Assembly: GCA_049644285.1 (NCBI GenBank) | Contig: JBARRP010000163.1 | Coordinates: 6,437-70,436, forward strand | Reading direction: 5' to 3' | Length of the DNA: 64,000 nt | Source: CAVRXT01 sp049644285 | Lineage (GTDB): Bacteria > Acidobacteriota > Terriglobia > Acidiferrales > UBA7541 | In this document: positions 7,887 through 18,748 of the stretch, in pieces | Numbering within the stretch: the first letter of the stretch is position 1 | Layout of the letters: every line of letters begins with the position of its first letter | Notes under the pieces: generated by a model | What the model saw: the letters and a program-made list of their open reading frames with translations, nothing else | What the model was told of the DNA's origin: nothing | The model's database searches: none | Position numbers and translations under genes: made by a program

Positions 7887-9434
7887 ATGGGGATCCAGAT
7901 CCAAGAGCTGGTGGATTGGGTGAAGCGGCGGAAGGTGTTTGCGACACTGCTGGTGATGATCACGCTGTGCATCGGCATTATTATTGGCACATTGATCTCT
8001 GGGCGCGCTCAGGCTACCAAGGGCCAGACGGCTAGCGGCGCTTCGCTGCTGGCCATTCCCGATCCCGTCCAGCTCTCGAATGGCTTTTCTTCGATCGCCG
8101 GGAAGCTCGGGCCGGCCGTCGTCAATATTTCGACGACGCAGGTGATCGAGCACTCAAAAGGGAAGCGGCCTCGCGGCCTCAATGACCCCTTCCAGGACTT
8201 TTTCGACAGGTTCTTCGATAACCCCGAGGATGCACCGAGCGCGGAGCGTAGCCTTGGTTCCGGCGTGCTGGTGGACAAGAAAGGCTACATCCTGACGAAC
8301 GATCACGTGGTCGATCAAGCCACGAAAATCCAAGTGACCCTCGACGGAGATGCGAATCACTACACCGCAAAGGTGATCGGGACTGACAAAGATACGGATT
8401 TGGCCGTGCTCAAGATTGATGCCGACCACGATTGGACGGTGGCGAAGCTGGGTAATTCCGACGGGGTGCAGGTCGGGGACTGGGTGCTGGCGTTCGGCAG
8501 TCCATTTGGCCTGAACGCAACGGTTACGGCAGGGATTGTCAGCGCGAAAGACCGTGCCGGTGTCGGCCACCAATTCCAGCGATTCATTCAGACAGACGCG
8601 GCAATCAATCCGGGGAATTCGGGCGGCCCGCTGGTAAACCTGGCCGGAGAAGTGATCGGGATCAATACGGCGATCTTCACCGGGGGACGCGGGTTCCAGG
8701 GAGTGGGGTTCGCGCTGCCTTCGAATATGGCCATCACCGTGTACAACCAGTTGGTGACGACGGGTCACGTGACGCGCGGCTCGATCGGAATCACCTTCCA
8801 GGAAGAAAACAGCGGGAATCCAATCGTGATGAAAGAGCTGGGCGCGCCGTATGGGATCGTGGTCGAGGCCGTCGAGCCGGGGAGTCCGGCGGCGAAGGCC
8901 GGGATTCAGCCGGGTGATGTGATTACGGAGATCAATGGACACCCGATCCACAATGGCTCGGATCTGGTGAACCCGATCGTGCAGACGCCGATTGGGCAGG
9001 AAGTGCGGCTGCATTACGTGCGGAACAAGCAGGCGAAGGAAGTTTCGGTTGCCGTGGCCGACCGGTCCAAGCTCTTCGCATCCCAGGCAGCTTCGAACAG
9101 CGGCGAAACACCGGGGGAAAACTCTCCGGTGGAATTCGGCCTGCGCGTAGAAGATCTGACCCCGGATATCGCACGCAAGATCGGGATCGAGAAGGAGACC
9201 GGAGTCGTGGTGACGGAAGTTGATCCGGCGAGTTTCGCGGAGGACATCGGGTTCGCCCGCGGCGACGTGATCACGGAAGTGAACCGAGCGGGTGTTGCGA
9301 ACGTCGGGGAATACCGCCGGGAGACGGCGAAGCTGAAGCCGGGCCAGGATGTGCTGTTCAAGGTGTCGCGACATGGGGACCGCGACGTTGTGTTGACGCT
9401 GTTCCTGGCGGGCGCGGTACCGTCCGAGCAATGA
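7887..9434 (+). CDS. degQ: DegQ/HtrA-family serine protease (Do-like)
   Basis: About 515 residues. One N-terminal membrane anchor (VFATLLVMITLCIGIIIGTLI), then a trypsin-like domain with catalytic His140 (TNDHVV), Asp171 (DLAVLKI) and Ser245 (NPGNSGGPL), then two PDZ domains (first around GIVVEAVEPGSPAAKAGIQPGD, second around GVVVTEVDPASFAEDIGFARGD). This is the periplasmic protease/chaperone that degrades or refolds damaged envelope proteins; PDZ domains bind C-termini and control oligomer activation. ATG at 7887 is preceded by GAAGGGAGCGAGG; an in-frame GTG lies at 7869. The stop overlaps the next gene (peptidoglycan-binding protein), suggesting one transcript. Confidence 0.95.
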   Translation: MGIQIQELVDWVKRRKVFATLLVMITLCIGIIIGTLISGRAQATKGQTASGASLLAIPDPVQLSNGFSSIAGKLGPAVVNISTTQVIEHSKGKRPRGLNDPFQDFFDRFFDNPEDAPSAERSLGSGVLVDKKGYILTNDHVVDQATKIQVTLDGDANHYTAKVIGTDKDTDLAVLKIDADHDWTVAKLGNSDGVQVGDWVLAFGSPFGLNATVTAGIVSAKDRAGVGHQFQRFIQTDAAINPGNSGGPLVNLAGEVIGINTAIFTGGRGFQGVGFALPSNMAITVYNQLVTTGHVTRGSIGITFQEENSGNPIVMKELGAPYGIVVEAVEPGSPAAKAGIQPGDVITEINGHPIHNGSDLVNPIVQTPIGQEVRLHYVRNKQAKEVSVAVADRSKLFASQAASNSGETPGENSPVEFGLRVEDLTPDIARKIGIEKETGVVVTEVDPASFAEDIGFARGDVITEVNRAGVANVGEYRRETAKLKPGQDVLFKVSRHGDRDVVLTLFLAGAVPSEQ

Positions 9435-9979
9435 TGCGCATGGCAGCATTCCTGAGGATGGCACGGCGGCGGGCGCTGCCGGGAGTCGTGGCCGTGTGCG
9501 CGATGATCGGGGCCCTGCAGGTAGCGAGTTCTGCGGCGGCATCCGATTCGCCGAAACGCCGCGACGCGCAAGGAACGGTTTCGGCTGCGAATGGTACAAG
9601 CCCGAGTTCTTCGAAGTCCGCGACCTCATCCAAACCGGCGAGTTCCAAGAAATCGAGCCGCAAGCATCACGCGCGATCCCGCCGCGAGCCCACGCAGAAA
9701 GCGCCTACGCCGGAGCGCATTAGAGACATTCAGTCGGCGCTGGCGCTTGAAGGGTATTATCGGGACGATCCGAGTGGCAAATGGGATTCGCGCACAGTCG
9801 AAGCCATGGAGAAATTTCAGCAGGAGCATGGATTGAGCGCGACCGGCAAGCTGGACGCGCTGAGCTTGCAGAAGCTGGGCCTGGGCTCGCAGATCGCGGG
9901 CGTCAGCGCGCCACAGCCTCCCATGCTTTCGTCGCCGGATACGGCTGCTCCCGCGACTCCGAAGTCTCCACAGCCCTGA
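9431..9979 (+). CDS. exported peptidoglycan-binding domain protein
   Basis: 182 residues starting at an ATG that overlaps the degQ stop (ATGA). Residues ~10-38 form a signal peptide (RALPGVVAVCAMIGALQVASSAAA). A Ser/Lys-rich linker (SSSKSATSSKPASSKKSSRKHH) leads to a PG_binding_1 domain (residues ~95-152: RIRDIQSALALEGYYRDDPSG ... VEAMEKFQQEHGLSATGKLD), the helical fold that docks onto peptidoglycan. The C-terminus is Pro/Ala-rich. No catalytic domain is present, so it may anchor a partner at the wall; the coupling to degQ suggests envelope quality control. The link to degQ is inferred from the overlap. Confidence 0.85.
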   Translation: MMRMAAFLRMARRRALPGVVAVCAMIGALQVASSAAASDSPKRRDAQGTVSAANGTSPSSSKSATSSKPASSKKSSRKHHARSRREPTQKAPTPERIRDIQSALALEGYYRDDPSGKWDSRTVEAMEKFQQEHGLSATGKLDALSLQKLGLGSQIAGVSAPQPPMLSSPDTAAPATPKSPQP

Positions 9980-10131
9980 GAACGCGGCGGGGAGTCACGC
10001 CGCGCGTTGACGCTCAATGAGGCGTCTGCTAGCTTGTCCGTGTGAGCCTCCAAGGAATCCGTAAGAGAATCTTTTGACAATTTGATCGACGAAACCCACG
10101 GGACGGTTTTTCGATTTTGGGAGGAGAGACG

Positions 10132-11634
<1,503 letters not shown>

Positions 11635-11766
11635 TCGGCGAGTTGAATCGAAGGTTGACGCCCGCGCCCATTGGCCGGAAAATGCTGTTCAGCGGCGGGC
11701 AGTCGGATCCTGCCCGAGGGGGAGTTCCAGCTTCTGAGTTGGAAAAATAAGGGTTGAGGTGCGCTT

Positions 11767-13881
11767 ATGAGGAATTTCCGGTTCGCAACTTTTGCGGCTG
11801 CTTTGGTTATCTTGCCTCTGGGGCTTTCCGCGCAGCAGGACCGCGTCCACGGGTCGCAGCAATTCACCGAGACGGTCGCGGGTTCTTGCGCTTTCGAGCA
11901 GGGTGCCGCGGCGCAGGCCGGCGGTCATGGTTTTGATTTGTCCAATCTGGATCGGAGCGCAAAACCCTGCGACGATTTCTTTCAGTTCGCCGACGGCGGC
12001 TGGGTGAAGAACAACCCGATCCCGGCGGCCTATCCAAGCTGGGGAAGCTTCAACAGGTTGCAAGACCACAACGAGGAGGTGCTGCGCCAGATCCTGGAGG
12101 AAGCAGCGAAGAGCCGCGCGGCGGCCGCGGGATCGATCGAGCAGAAGACTGGCGACTTCTACGCAAGCTGCATGGACACCGAGGGGATCGAAAAAGCGGG
12201 GCTGGAGCCATTGCAGGCGGAATTGAAGCGGATCGCGGCGCTGGGGAGCGCCGGCGATCTCCAGTCGGAGTTCGCTCGCCTGCAGACCCGGAACATCAAC
12301 GTTCCTTTCAACTTCGGCGCGCTCCAGGACTTCAAGGACAGCACCAAAGAGATCGGCGCGGCATTCCAGGCGGGGTTGGGCCTTCCGGACCGCGACTACT
12401 ACATCAGAAACGATGAGAAGTCACAACAACTGCGCGACGCGTACGTCCAGCACGTCACCAAGATGTTCGAGCTCGCGGGGGACGATGAGGCGACCGCCGC
12501 CGGGGAAGCGAAGACGGTGATGGCGCTGGAGGCGAAACTGGCGCAGGCTTCGATGACCCGGGTCGAGCGGCGCAATCCGGACAACATTTATCACAAGATG
12601 GGCCTTGCGGAGCTGAAGACCCTGACGCCGGATTTTTCCTGGGAGACTTATTTTCGCGAGATCGGATCGTCGGGAATTGATTCCGTGAATGTTGGCCAGC
12701 CGGATTTCTTCAAGCAGGTTGACGCACAGCTGAAAGAAACGCCGCTGGCCGATTGGAAGACGTATCTTCGCTGGCATCTGGTGCACGCAGCGGCGCCGGC
12801 GCTTGCTTCAAGCTTTGTGGAGGAAGATTTCAATTTCTATGGGCGCACGCTGACAGGCACCAAGGAGATCCTGCCGCGCTGGAAGCGCTGCGTGAGGGCG
12901 ACCGATCGCGAGCTGGGCGAGGCGCTCGGCCAGGAATACGTGAAGCGCGCCTTCCCGCCGGAGGCGAAAGCGCGCGCGCTCGAAATGGTTCACAACCTGA
13001 TCGGCGCGCTGCGCGACGATCTTTCGACTCTCGATTGGATGGGGCCGGACACACGGAAGCAGGCCCTGGCAAAGCTGAATGCAATCGCTCTGAAGATCGG
13101 ATATCCGGACAAGTGGCGCGACTATTCCGCGTTTCAAGTGATTCGCGAGTCCTATCTTGAAAACGTCTGGCGTGGCAACGAATTTGAATTCCGGCGCGAC
13201 TTGGGCAAAATCGGCAAGCCGGTGGACCGCACCGAATGGGGGATGACGCCGCCTACGGTCAACGCCTATTACAATCCTTCGATGAATGAAATCGTGTTTC
13301 CGGCGGGCATCTTGCAGCTTCCTTTCTACGACCCAAACCGGGATGATGCGATGAATTACGGCGGGATGGGAGCGGTGATCGGACACGAGATGACGCATGG
13401 GTTCGACGATCAAGGCGCCAAATTCGACGGCCAAGGGAACCTGAAGAATTGGTGGACGCCGGAAGACCTGAAGAATTTTCAGGCCCGCTCGGAATGCATC
13501 GTGAAGCAATTTGACAGCTTCGAAGTCGAGCCGGGGCTGCATGAAAATGGCAAGCTGGTCGTCGGCGAAAGCATCGCCGATCTTGGGGGGCTCACCATCG
13601 CTCGAGCTGCGTACGAGAAGACGCTGAAAGCGAAGCGGAAGCCGGCGGAGGTCGACGGTTTTACAAACGAGCAGAGGTTCTTCCTGGCATGGGCCCAGAT
13701 TTGGGCCGGGAGCGACCGGCCAGAGTTCGCGCGGCTGTTGGTGAATACGAATCCTCACCCGCTCGGCCGGTTCCGGGCGAATGGGCCACTCTCGAATATG
13801 CCCTCGTTCGCGCAGGCGTTTGGATGCGCTGAGGGCTCGCCGATGGTGCGACCCTCGGCCCAACGCTGCCAAATCTGGTAG
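11767..13881 (+). CDS. pepO: M13-family metallopeptidase (neprilysin/PepO-like)
   Basis: 704 residues. A signal peptide (FRFATFAAALVILPLGLSA) suggests export. The zinc site is HEMTH (His540, Glu541, His544) in VIGHEMTHGFDDQGAKFDG, with the second motif GESIADLGGL carrying the third ligand, and the NAYYNPSMNEIVFPAGI block typical of M13. The C-terminus NPHPLGRFRANGPLSN also fits. These enzymes cleave short peptides; in bacteria they act in the periplasm. A non-family tail of ~20 residues after FAQAFGC ends the protein. Cysteines in the N-terminal LDRSAKPCDDFFQFADGGW block match the family start of the mature domain. Confidence 0.93.
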   Translation: MRNFRFATFAAALVILPLGLSAQQDRVHGSQQFTETVAGSCAFEQGAAAQAGGHGFDLSNLDRSAKPCDDFFQFADGGWVKNNPIPAAYPSWGSFNRLQDHNEEVLRQILEEAAKSRAAAAGSIEQKTGDFYASCMDTEGIEKAGLEPLQAELKRIAALGSAGDLQSEFARLQTRNINVPFNFGALQDFKDSTKEIGAAFQAGLGLPDRDYYIRNDEKSQQLRDAYVQHVTKMFELAGDDEATAAGEAKTVMALEAKLAQASMTRVERRNPDNIYHKMGLAELKTLTPDFSWETYFREIGSSGIDSVNVGQPDFFKQVDAQLKETPLADWKTYLRWHLVHAAAPALASSFVEEDFNFYGRTLTGTKEILPRWKRCVRATDRELGEALGQEYVKRAFPPEAKARALEMVHNLIGALRDDLSTLDWMGPDTRKQALAKLNAIALKIGYPDKWRDYSAFQVIRESYLENVWRGNEFEFRRDLGKIGKPVDRTEWGMTPPTVNAYYNPSMNEIVFPAGILQLPFYDPNRDDAMNYGGMGAVIGHEMTHGFDDQGAKFDGQGNLKNWWTPEDLKNFQARSECIVKQFDSFEVEPGLHENGKLVVGESIADLGGLTIARAAYEKTLKAKRKPAEVDGFTNEQRFFLAWAQIWAGSDRPEFARLLVNTNPHPLGRFRANGPLSNMPSFAQAFGCAEGSPMVRPSAQRCQIW

Positions 13882-14003
13882 CGCTCGGGATTTCACATTA
13901 AGTAGCGGTGAATGAGCGATGCGGAGTCGCGTTTGAAGGGCGAGGAGCTAATTGCGCGCGCGTTGCGAAACGCAAGAGTAATCTGAGCAACCACTTGCGA
14001 CGG

Positions 14004-14032
14004 TTGACGGTGTGAAGCCAGCCGACTACACT
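14004..14032 (+). promoter_or_regulatory. sigma-70-type promoter of hrcA
   Basis: TTGACG (14004-14009) and TACACT (14027-14032) are separated by exactly 17 bases, a good housekeeping promoter. A second weaker candidate begins with TTGACG at 14053. No CIRCE inverted repeat (TTAGCACTC-N9-GAGTGCTAA) could be seen between 13882 and 14101. Confidence 0.55.
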
Positions 14033-14101
14033 TTTAAGTAGGCTTGGGCGCCTTGACGGCCGTGTTATTTTTGCGCTATGAGCCTTCTTCATTGAACTGA
14101 A

Positions 14102-15145
14102 ATGCCAGCTTCCGCGCTGCAACAGAGGCGTCACCAAAAGATCCTGACGGACGTGGTGCGCACGTACATCGAAACGGGCGAGCCGGTGTCGTCGCGGACG
14201 ATCGCGCGGATGCATGCCGAGCCGCTGAGTTCCGCGACGATTCGTAACGTAATGGCGGATCTGGAAGACGAAGGACTGTTGTTCCAGCCGCATACTTCCG
14301 CTGGGCGCGTTCCGACCGCGGCGGCCTATCGTTTTTTTGTGGAGCAGGTTTCGGCGCAAGCGACGGCTAGCCCGGAAGACAGGGAGTGGATTCGGAGGGA
14401 ATTGGAGTCGGCGACGACGCCGGAAGCGGTGATGGAGCGGGCAAGCCACGTCCTGGCAGCGGTTTCGCGCGGCCTTGGAATTATCATCTCGCCGCCGCTG
14501 GCGCGCACGGTGGTGGAGCATATCCGTTTTGTGCTGTTGCCGGAGACCCGCGTTCTGGTGGTGCTGGTGGCCAGTGGAGGTCTGACGCGCGACAAGGTGA
14601 TTCGTCCGGAGCGCGCGCTCCGCCAGGATGAGTTGGACCGAATTTCGGAATACCTGAACCGGCATTACACGGGCTGGACTCTCGAATCCATCCGCGCCGA
14701 CTTGCACGCGCAGGTGGCACGGGACCGGGAGCGATACGACCGGCTGGCGGGTGACGCGCTGATGCTCTGCGATCCGCGACTGCTCGGGGATGATGGCGGG
14801 CGGCAAGTGTACGTCGAAGGGGCAGCGCAGTTCGCAACCTCGGCGGAGTTCACGAATCAAGAGCAGTTGCGGGAACTCCTGGCAGCGATCGAGGAGCGAG
14901 ATCGACTGATCGCGCTGTTGAGCGGGTGCATCGAGGCGCCGGAGCCGGTGCACGTCGAACTGGGTGTGACGCAGATTTCAAATGCCGGGAAGCATCTGGC
15001 GCTGGTAAGCGCCCCGTACACGCGTAACGATCAGGTGCAGGGAACCCTGGGAATTTTGGGGCCGATGCGCATGCACTATGAGCGCGTCATCACCGCGGTG
15101 GCTTTCATGGCCCAATTCTTCAGTGAAGATCTCAAGGAGAGCTAG
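14102..15145 (+). CDS. hrcA: heat-inducible transcription repressor HrcA
   Basis: 347 residues, normal length. The N-terminal winged helix reads QQRRHQKILTDVVRTYIETGEPVSSRTIA and SSATIRNVMADLEDEGLLFQPHTSAGRVPT, the HrcA signature. The middle and C-terminal parts (GAF-like effector domain) contain VLVVLVASGG and the closing GTLGILGPMRMHYERVITAVAFMA. HrcA represses groESL and dnaK genes by binding CIRCE and is kept active by GroEL. It heads a run hrcA-grpE-dnaJ-rsmE. ATG at 14102 is preceded only by a weak site. No CIRCE was seen nearby, so autoregulation here is doubtful. Confidence 0.95.
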   Translation: MPASALQQRRHQKILTDVVRTYIETGEPVSSRTIARMHAEPLSSATIRNVMADLEDEGLLFQPHTSAGRVPTAAAYRFFVEQVSAQATASPEDREWIRRELESATTPEAVMERASHVLAAVSRGLGIIISPPLARTVVEHIRFVLLPETRVLVVLVASGGLTRDKVIRPERALRQDELDRISEYLNRHYTGWTLESIRADLHAQVARDRERYDRLAGDALMLCDPRLLGDDGGRQVYVEGAAQFATSAEFTNQEQLRELLAAIEERDRLIALLSGCIEAPEPVHVELGVTQISNAGKHLALVSAPYTRNDQVQGTLGILGPMRMHYERVITAVAFMAQFFSEDLKES

Positions 15146-15150
15146 GAACG

Positions 15151-15735
15151 TTGACCCCTCGCAAGGACTCTGAAAAAGACGACGCCAACCTGGGAATGAC
15201 GCCGCCGAATGATCCAGCACCCGGTGCAGAGAGCGCAGACGTGTCGCCGGCCGAGCAGGCGAAAAAGCTGCAGGCCGAAAAGGAAGAACTGCTGAATACG
15301 CTGGTGCGCCGTCAGGCGGATTTTGAGAATTACCGAAAGCGCGTCGAGAAGGAGCGGCACCACGACCGCTCCCGCGGCGTCGAGGTCTTGATTGAGAAAC
15401 TCCTCCCGGTCTTGGACGCCTTTGAGCGGGCCCTGGCTGCGCATGGCGACCCGGCTTATGAAGAGTATCGCAAGGGCTTCGAGCTGATTGATAAGCAGCT
15501 TCGGGACGTCCTGGCGAAGCAAGGTCTGGAGCGGATCGAGGCGGAGGGGAAGGAATTCAATCCGCATCTGCACCATGCCGTCGAGCGCGTGGAATCAGCC
15601 GACTATCCGGATGGCGCGATTCTTTCGGTTTTTCAGGCGGGGTATAAATTTCACGACAAAGTCTTGCGGCCGGCGATGGTGCGCGTGGCGGTCCACCCGG
15701 CCACGCTATCACGCGAAGCTTCCAGGGAGAATTAA
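15151..15735 (+). CDS. grpE: nucleotide exchange factor GrpE
   Basis: 194 residues. Acidic, disordered N-terminus, then a long coiled coil (QAKKLQAEKEELLNTLVRRQADFENYRKRVEKER), a four-helix bundle and the C-terminal beta domain (FNPHLHHAVERVESADYPDG ... GYKFHDKVLRPAMVRVA), all standard. It releases ADP from DnaK. The start is a TTG five bases after the hrcA stop with AGGA upstream; no earlier ATG is possible, and an ATG at 15196 would lose family sequence. dnaJ follows after 9 bases, but dnaK is not in the cluster. Confidence 0.93.
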   Translation: MTPRKDSEKDDANLGMTPPNDPAPGAESADVSPAEQAKKLQAEKEELLNTLVRRQADFENYRKRVEKERHHDRSRGVEVLIEKLLPVLDAFERALAAHGDPAYEEYRKGFELIDKQLRDVLAKQGLERIEAEGKEFNPHLHHAVERVESADYPDGAILSVFQAGYKFHDKVLRPAMVRVAVHPATLSREASREN

Positions 15736-15744
15736 CGGGACACG

Positions 15745-16890
15745 ATGGCGACAAAGAACAACCGCGACTACTACGAAGTTCTAGGCATCGCTCGAGACGC
15801 CAGCTCCGAGCAGATCAAATCCGCCTATCGCAAAGCGGCATTGCGTTGGCACCCCGATCGCAATCCCGAGAAGAAACACGAGGCCGGGGAGATGTTCCGC
15901 CAAGCGACGGAGGCCTACAGTGTGCTGTCGGATTCGGAAAAGCGGTCACTCTACGATCGTTACGGTCATGCCGGGGTCGTGAGCGGCGGCTTCGAATCCG
16001 GCTTCAACGCCAGCATCTTCGAGGAATTCCAGGACATCTTCGGCGACTTCTTTGGGATGCAGGATTTCTTTGGCGCCGGACATGGGCGGCGCGGGGGCCG
16101 CGGCTCTCGGGGGCAGCGGGGCGCCGACCTGCGCTACGACATGGCGCTAAGCTTCGAAGAAGCCGCCGCGGGCGTCACAACAAAAATCAAAGTCTTGCGG
16201 CATGAAAGTTGCGAAGCGTGCCACGGCACGGGTGCGAAGCCCGGCAGCGGCATGGTCGCTTGCCAGACCTGCGGGGGCCGCGGCCAGTTGCATTATCAAC
16301 AGGGATTTTTTGCGATCACGCGGACGTGTCCAGCCTGCCAGGGAGCGGGCCAGGTGATTCGCGAGGCCTGCGCGCAGTGCCGTGGTCAGGGGCGCATCGA
16401 GCGGGAGCGGACGCACGAGTTGCGGATTCCAGCAGGGGTCGATTCCGGAACGCGAGTGCGTTATACGAGCGAAGGCGAGCCGGGGACAAACGGCGGACCT
16501 CCGGGCGATCTGTATGTTTTTGTCGAAGTCAAGGAGCATCCCTATTTTGAGCGGCGCGGCGCGGACCTCTACTGCACGATTCCCGTCACGATCTCGCAAG
16601 CGGCGCTGGGGGCGCGCATTCAAGTCCCGACACTCAATGGGGAAGAAGAGCTCGAAATTCCCGAAGGGACGCAGTCCGGGCAAATTTTCCGGAAGAAGGG
16701 TCGCGGATTGCCAAATCCTCATGGCGGCCGCGGCGATCTCTATGTTAACGTCCGGGTAGCGGTTCCGACGAAGTTGAGCCGCGAGCAACGGCGGCTGATG
16801 GAACAGTTAGGGCAGGTATTGAAGGCCGAGAACCGCCCCATGGAACGCTCCTCGAGCTTTTTCGACAAGGTGAAGGACATCTTCGGGTAG
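15745..16890 (+). CDS. dnaJ: chaperone protein DnaJ
   Basis: 381 residues, type I DnaJ. J-domain with His36-Pro37-Asp38, the DnaK-stimulating motif; Gly/Phe region (HGRRGGRGSRGQRG); four zinc motifs CxxCxGxG from ~156 (CEACHGTG, CQTCGGRG, CPACQGAG, CAQCRGQG); then the C-terminal substrate domains and dimer region ending SSSFFDKVKDIFG. It delivers unfolded proteins to DnaK and stimulates its ATPase. It sits between grpE and rsmE; since dnaK is absent here its partner must be encoded elsewhere. Confidence 0.96.
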   Translation: MATKNNRDYYEVLGIARDASSEQIKSAYRKAALRWHPDRNPEKKHEAGEMFRQATEAYSVLSDSEKRSLYDRYGHAGVVSGGFESGFNASIFEEFQDIFGDFFGMQDFFGAGHGRRGGRGSRGQRGADLRYDMALSFEEAAAGVTTKIKVLRHESCEACHGTGAKPGSGMVACQTCGGRGQLHYQQGFFAITRTCPACQGAGQVIREACAQCRGQGRIERERTHELRIPAGVDSGTRVRYTSEGEPGTNGGPPGDLYVFVEVKEHPYFERRGADLYCTIPVTISQAALGARIQVPTLNGEEELEIPEGTQSGQIFRKKGRGLPNPHGGRGDLYVNVRVAVPTKLSREQRRLMEQLGQVLKAENRPMERSSSFFDKVKDIFG

Positions 16891-17010
16891 TTGGCGGGTC
16901 TACACGGGGTTGGTGGCTTTTCTCGTTCCCTTCCGCACTCCGGCCGGAACTGCATCGCCAAGTCTAAATTTCTTTCGCCCAGTCAGCGGGGAGTCAAAGG
17001 AAGCCAGGGA

Positions 17011-17739
17011 ATGAGACGTAGATTCTTTGTGGAGGGATTTGAAGGTAGCGCGGCTACTGTGCGTGGAGAAACGGCCGAACATCTGGGACGAGTTCTGCGC
17101 GCCGAGCCCGGCCAGCTATATGAACTGAGCGATGGGAAAAGTGTCTGGCTGGGCAGGATCGAGCGAGTCAAGAAGTTGAACGGGAGCCACGCGGTGGAAT
17201 TCGCGCTGATTGAGCCGATCGAGGTGCGCCCATCGTCGCTGCGTGTGCAGTTGCTGGTTGCGGTGGTGAAGTTCGACCGGCTCGAATGGTGCCTCGAAAA
17301 AGCCGCCGAACTTGGCGCTACCGATGTGGTGCCGCTGGCGGCGGCTCGTAGCGAAAAGCGCTTGGTTGCAGGAGCGGCGAAACGCTCCCAGCGATGGGCG
17401 AAGATTCTGGTCGAGTCGGCGCAGCAGGCGCGACGGCTGCGGCCACCTTCTCTTGAGGTCGTGATGAAGCCTCAGGCAGCCTTTGCGGAATCGGCAGCCT
17501 CATGCAAGATCATTCTCTCCGAGCGGCCCGATGCGCGTTCCTTCCGAAGCGCGCAGATGGCGTGCGGCGGCACGTCTATTGCGTTGGCGATTGGCCCGGA
17601 GGGAGGCTGGACCGATGAAGAACTCGCCGCCGCGCGTGGAGCGGGATTCCTCGAAGCGTCTCTTGGGGAAAGCATTCTTCGAACTGAAACAGCCGTTGTT
17701 TCTGCTCTTGCGATTGTGCGCTACGCACTGGGCGAATAA
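17011..17739 (+). CDS. rsmE: 16S rRNA m3U1498 methyltransferase RsmE
   Basis: About 242 residues. It starts MRRRFFVEGFEGSAATVRGE, the PUA-like N-terminal domain, and ends with the SPOUT methyltransferase knot: LAIGPEGGWTDEELAAARGAG (GPEGG from Gly195) and ILRTETAVVSALAIVRY. RsmE methylates U1498 in the decoding region of 16S rRNA. The ATG at 17011 has AGGAAGCCAGGGA just before; the frame is open upstream to 16891 but without family sequence. dnaJ-rsmE adjacency is common in many bacteria. Confidence 0.95.
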   Translation: MRRRFFVEGFEGSAATVRGETAEHLGRVLRAEPGQLYELSDGKSVWLGRIERVKKLNGSHAVEFALIEPIEVRPSSLRVQLLVAVVKFDRLEWCLEKAAELGATDVVPLAAARSEKRLVAGAAKRSQRWAKILVESAQQARRLRPPSLEVVMKPQAAFAESAASCKIILSERPDARSFRSAQMACGGTSIALAIGPEGGWTDEELAAARGAGFLEASLGESILRTETAVVSALAIVRYALGE

Positions 17740-17852
17740 GTTTCTACACCTCTGAAACTGCGGCGAGCTTTGGGGTCTTTGGCGAGAAAACTCTCTCTGG
17801 CTTTCGGCCCTTCTTTGGATTCGAGTTTTTCATAGTTGGAGCCTAAAATCTC

Positions 17853-18689
17853 ATGTCAACAAATCCTGCTGGCGAGAATAAAATAACTCCACACGGTGAG
17901 CGGGAATCCGAAGAAGAATCCAACCATTCCAATCCGAACGTCCCGGTGACACCGACAAAACCTGAGTCGCCACCAACCAAAGCACATTATCAAATTACTT
18001 GCGCGACGGAGAAGAGTTGGTGGGACAAGTTCAAGCCATTTCTGGAAGTGGCTGGCATTGCGCTTCTTGCGATCTACACATTCTTTACAATCAAGATGTA
18101 CCGTGCCAATAAACAATCTGCCGATGCAGCCAAGAGCGCGGCTGAGACCGCACACGATGCTTTCGTAAAAGGCAATCGCCCTTGGTTGGGAGTTGACGGT
18201 CCCCCAGTCGTGACCCAACCACCCACGATATTCTCGGAGGGAGGAAGGAAAAGCATCAAAGCCAGCTTTAGTTTCATCGTTCGAAATTTCGGCACCGCTC
18301 CAGCTCTTCACTATGCCGTTGATACGACCATTGTTACCAATTCCCCGCCGACTCCAGAGGGGCGTGCGAATTTCTCCGAGTTCAAACAGGCTGCCGATGC
18401 CACTTGCCGAATGGCGGACGCTGGCACTCGTCCAATTGTTCCCGGAGAAGAAGGCTCCGGACTCTATGTATTCCCTAACCAACCCATCCGCCAAGAAGTC
18501 AATAATGCGACTACTTCGCCCGCTCCAAGTCCAGCCACAGCGCTGGATATTGTCGGCTGCCTCGCATACAGCGATCAACATACAAGGATTCATTACACAC
18601 GGTTTTGTTTCATGGGCAAAAGCGCTATCCGGGATACGAAAGCCGGTCAAACATTGGAGTCATGCCCCATAAACGAGAGCGCCGATTAA
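17853..18689 (+). CDS. hypothetical protein with single membrane segment
   Basis: 278 residues. A polar Pro/Glu/Ser-rich N-terminus (~50 residues) is followed by a membrane segment (FLEVAGIALLAIYTFFTIKMYRA) and a short coiled stretch (NKQSADAAKSAAETAHDAFVKGNRPW), then a beta-rich domain (KASFSFIVRNFGTAPALHYAVD) that may lie outside the membrane. Six or so cysteines occur late (CRMADAG, CLAYSD, CFMGK, CPIN). Visibly more A/T-rich than its neighbours, which hints at later acquisition. I do not recognise the domain. The ATG at 17853 has GGAG far upstream (13 bases). Orphan between rsmE and lepB. Confidence 0.65.
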   Translation: MSTNPAGENKITPHGERESEEESNHSNPNVPVTPTKPESPPTKAHYQITCATEKSWWDKFKPFLEVAGIALLAIYTFFTIKMYRANKQSADAAKSAAETAHDAFVKGNRPWLGVDGPPVVTQPPTIFSEGGRKSIKASFSFIVRNFGTAPALHYAVDTTIVTNSPPTPEGRANFSEFKQAADATCRMADAGTRPIVPGEEGSGLYVFPNQPIRQEVNNATTSPAPSPATALDIVGCLAYSDQHTRIHYTRFCFMGKSAIRDTKAGQTLESCPINESAD

Positions 18690-18748
18690 GGCTAAGGAAT
18701 GCCCACAATTAGGACAGTACCTGGCTCTGGCGCGGCTTGCCCGCGGCA

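Noticed and set aside
8154..9629. Long minus-strand frame opposite degQ
   Set aside because: Antisense shadow; degQ carries complete catalytic and PDZ motifs.
12808..13896. Minus-strand frame opposite the M13 peptidase
   Set aside because: Shadow of a well-supported gene.
13882..14101. CIRCE element expected before hrcA
   Set aside because: No TTAGCACTC-like inverted repeat; the only short inverted repeat (TTGCGAAACGCAA) is not a CIRCE.
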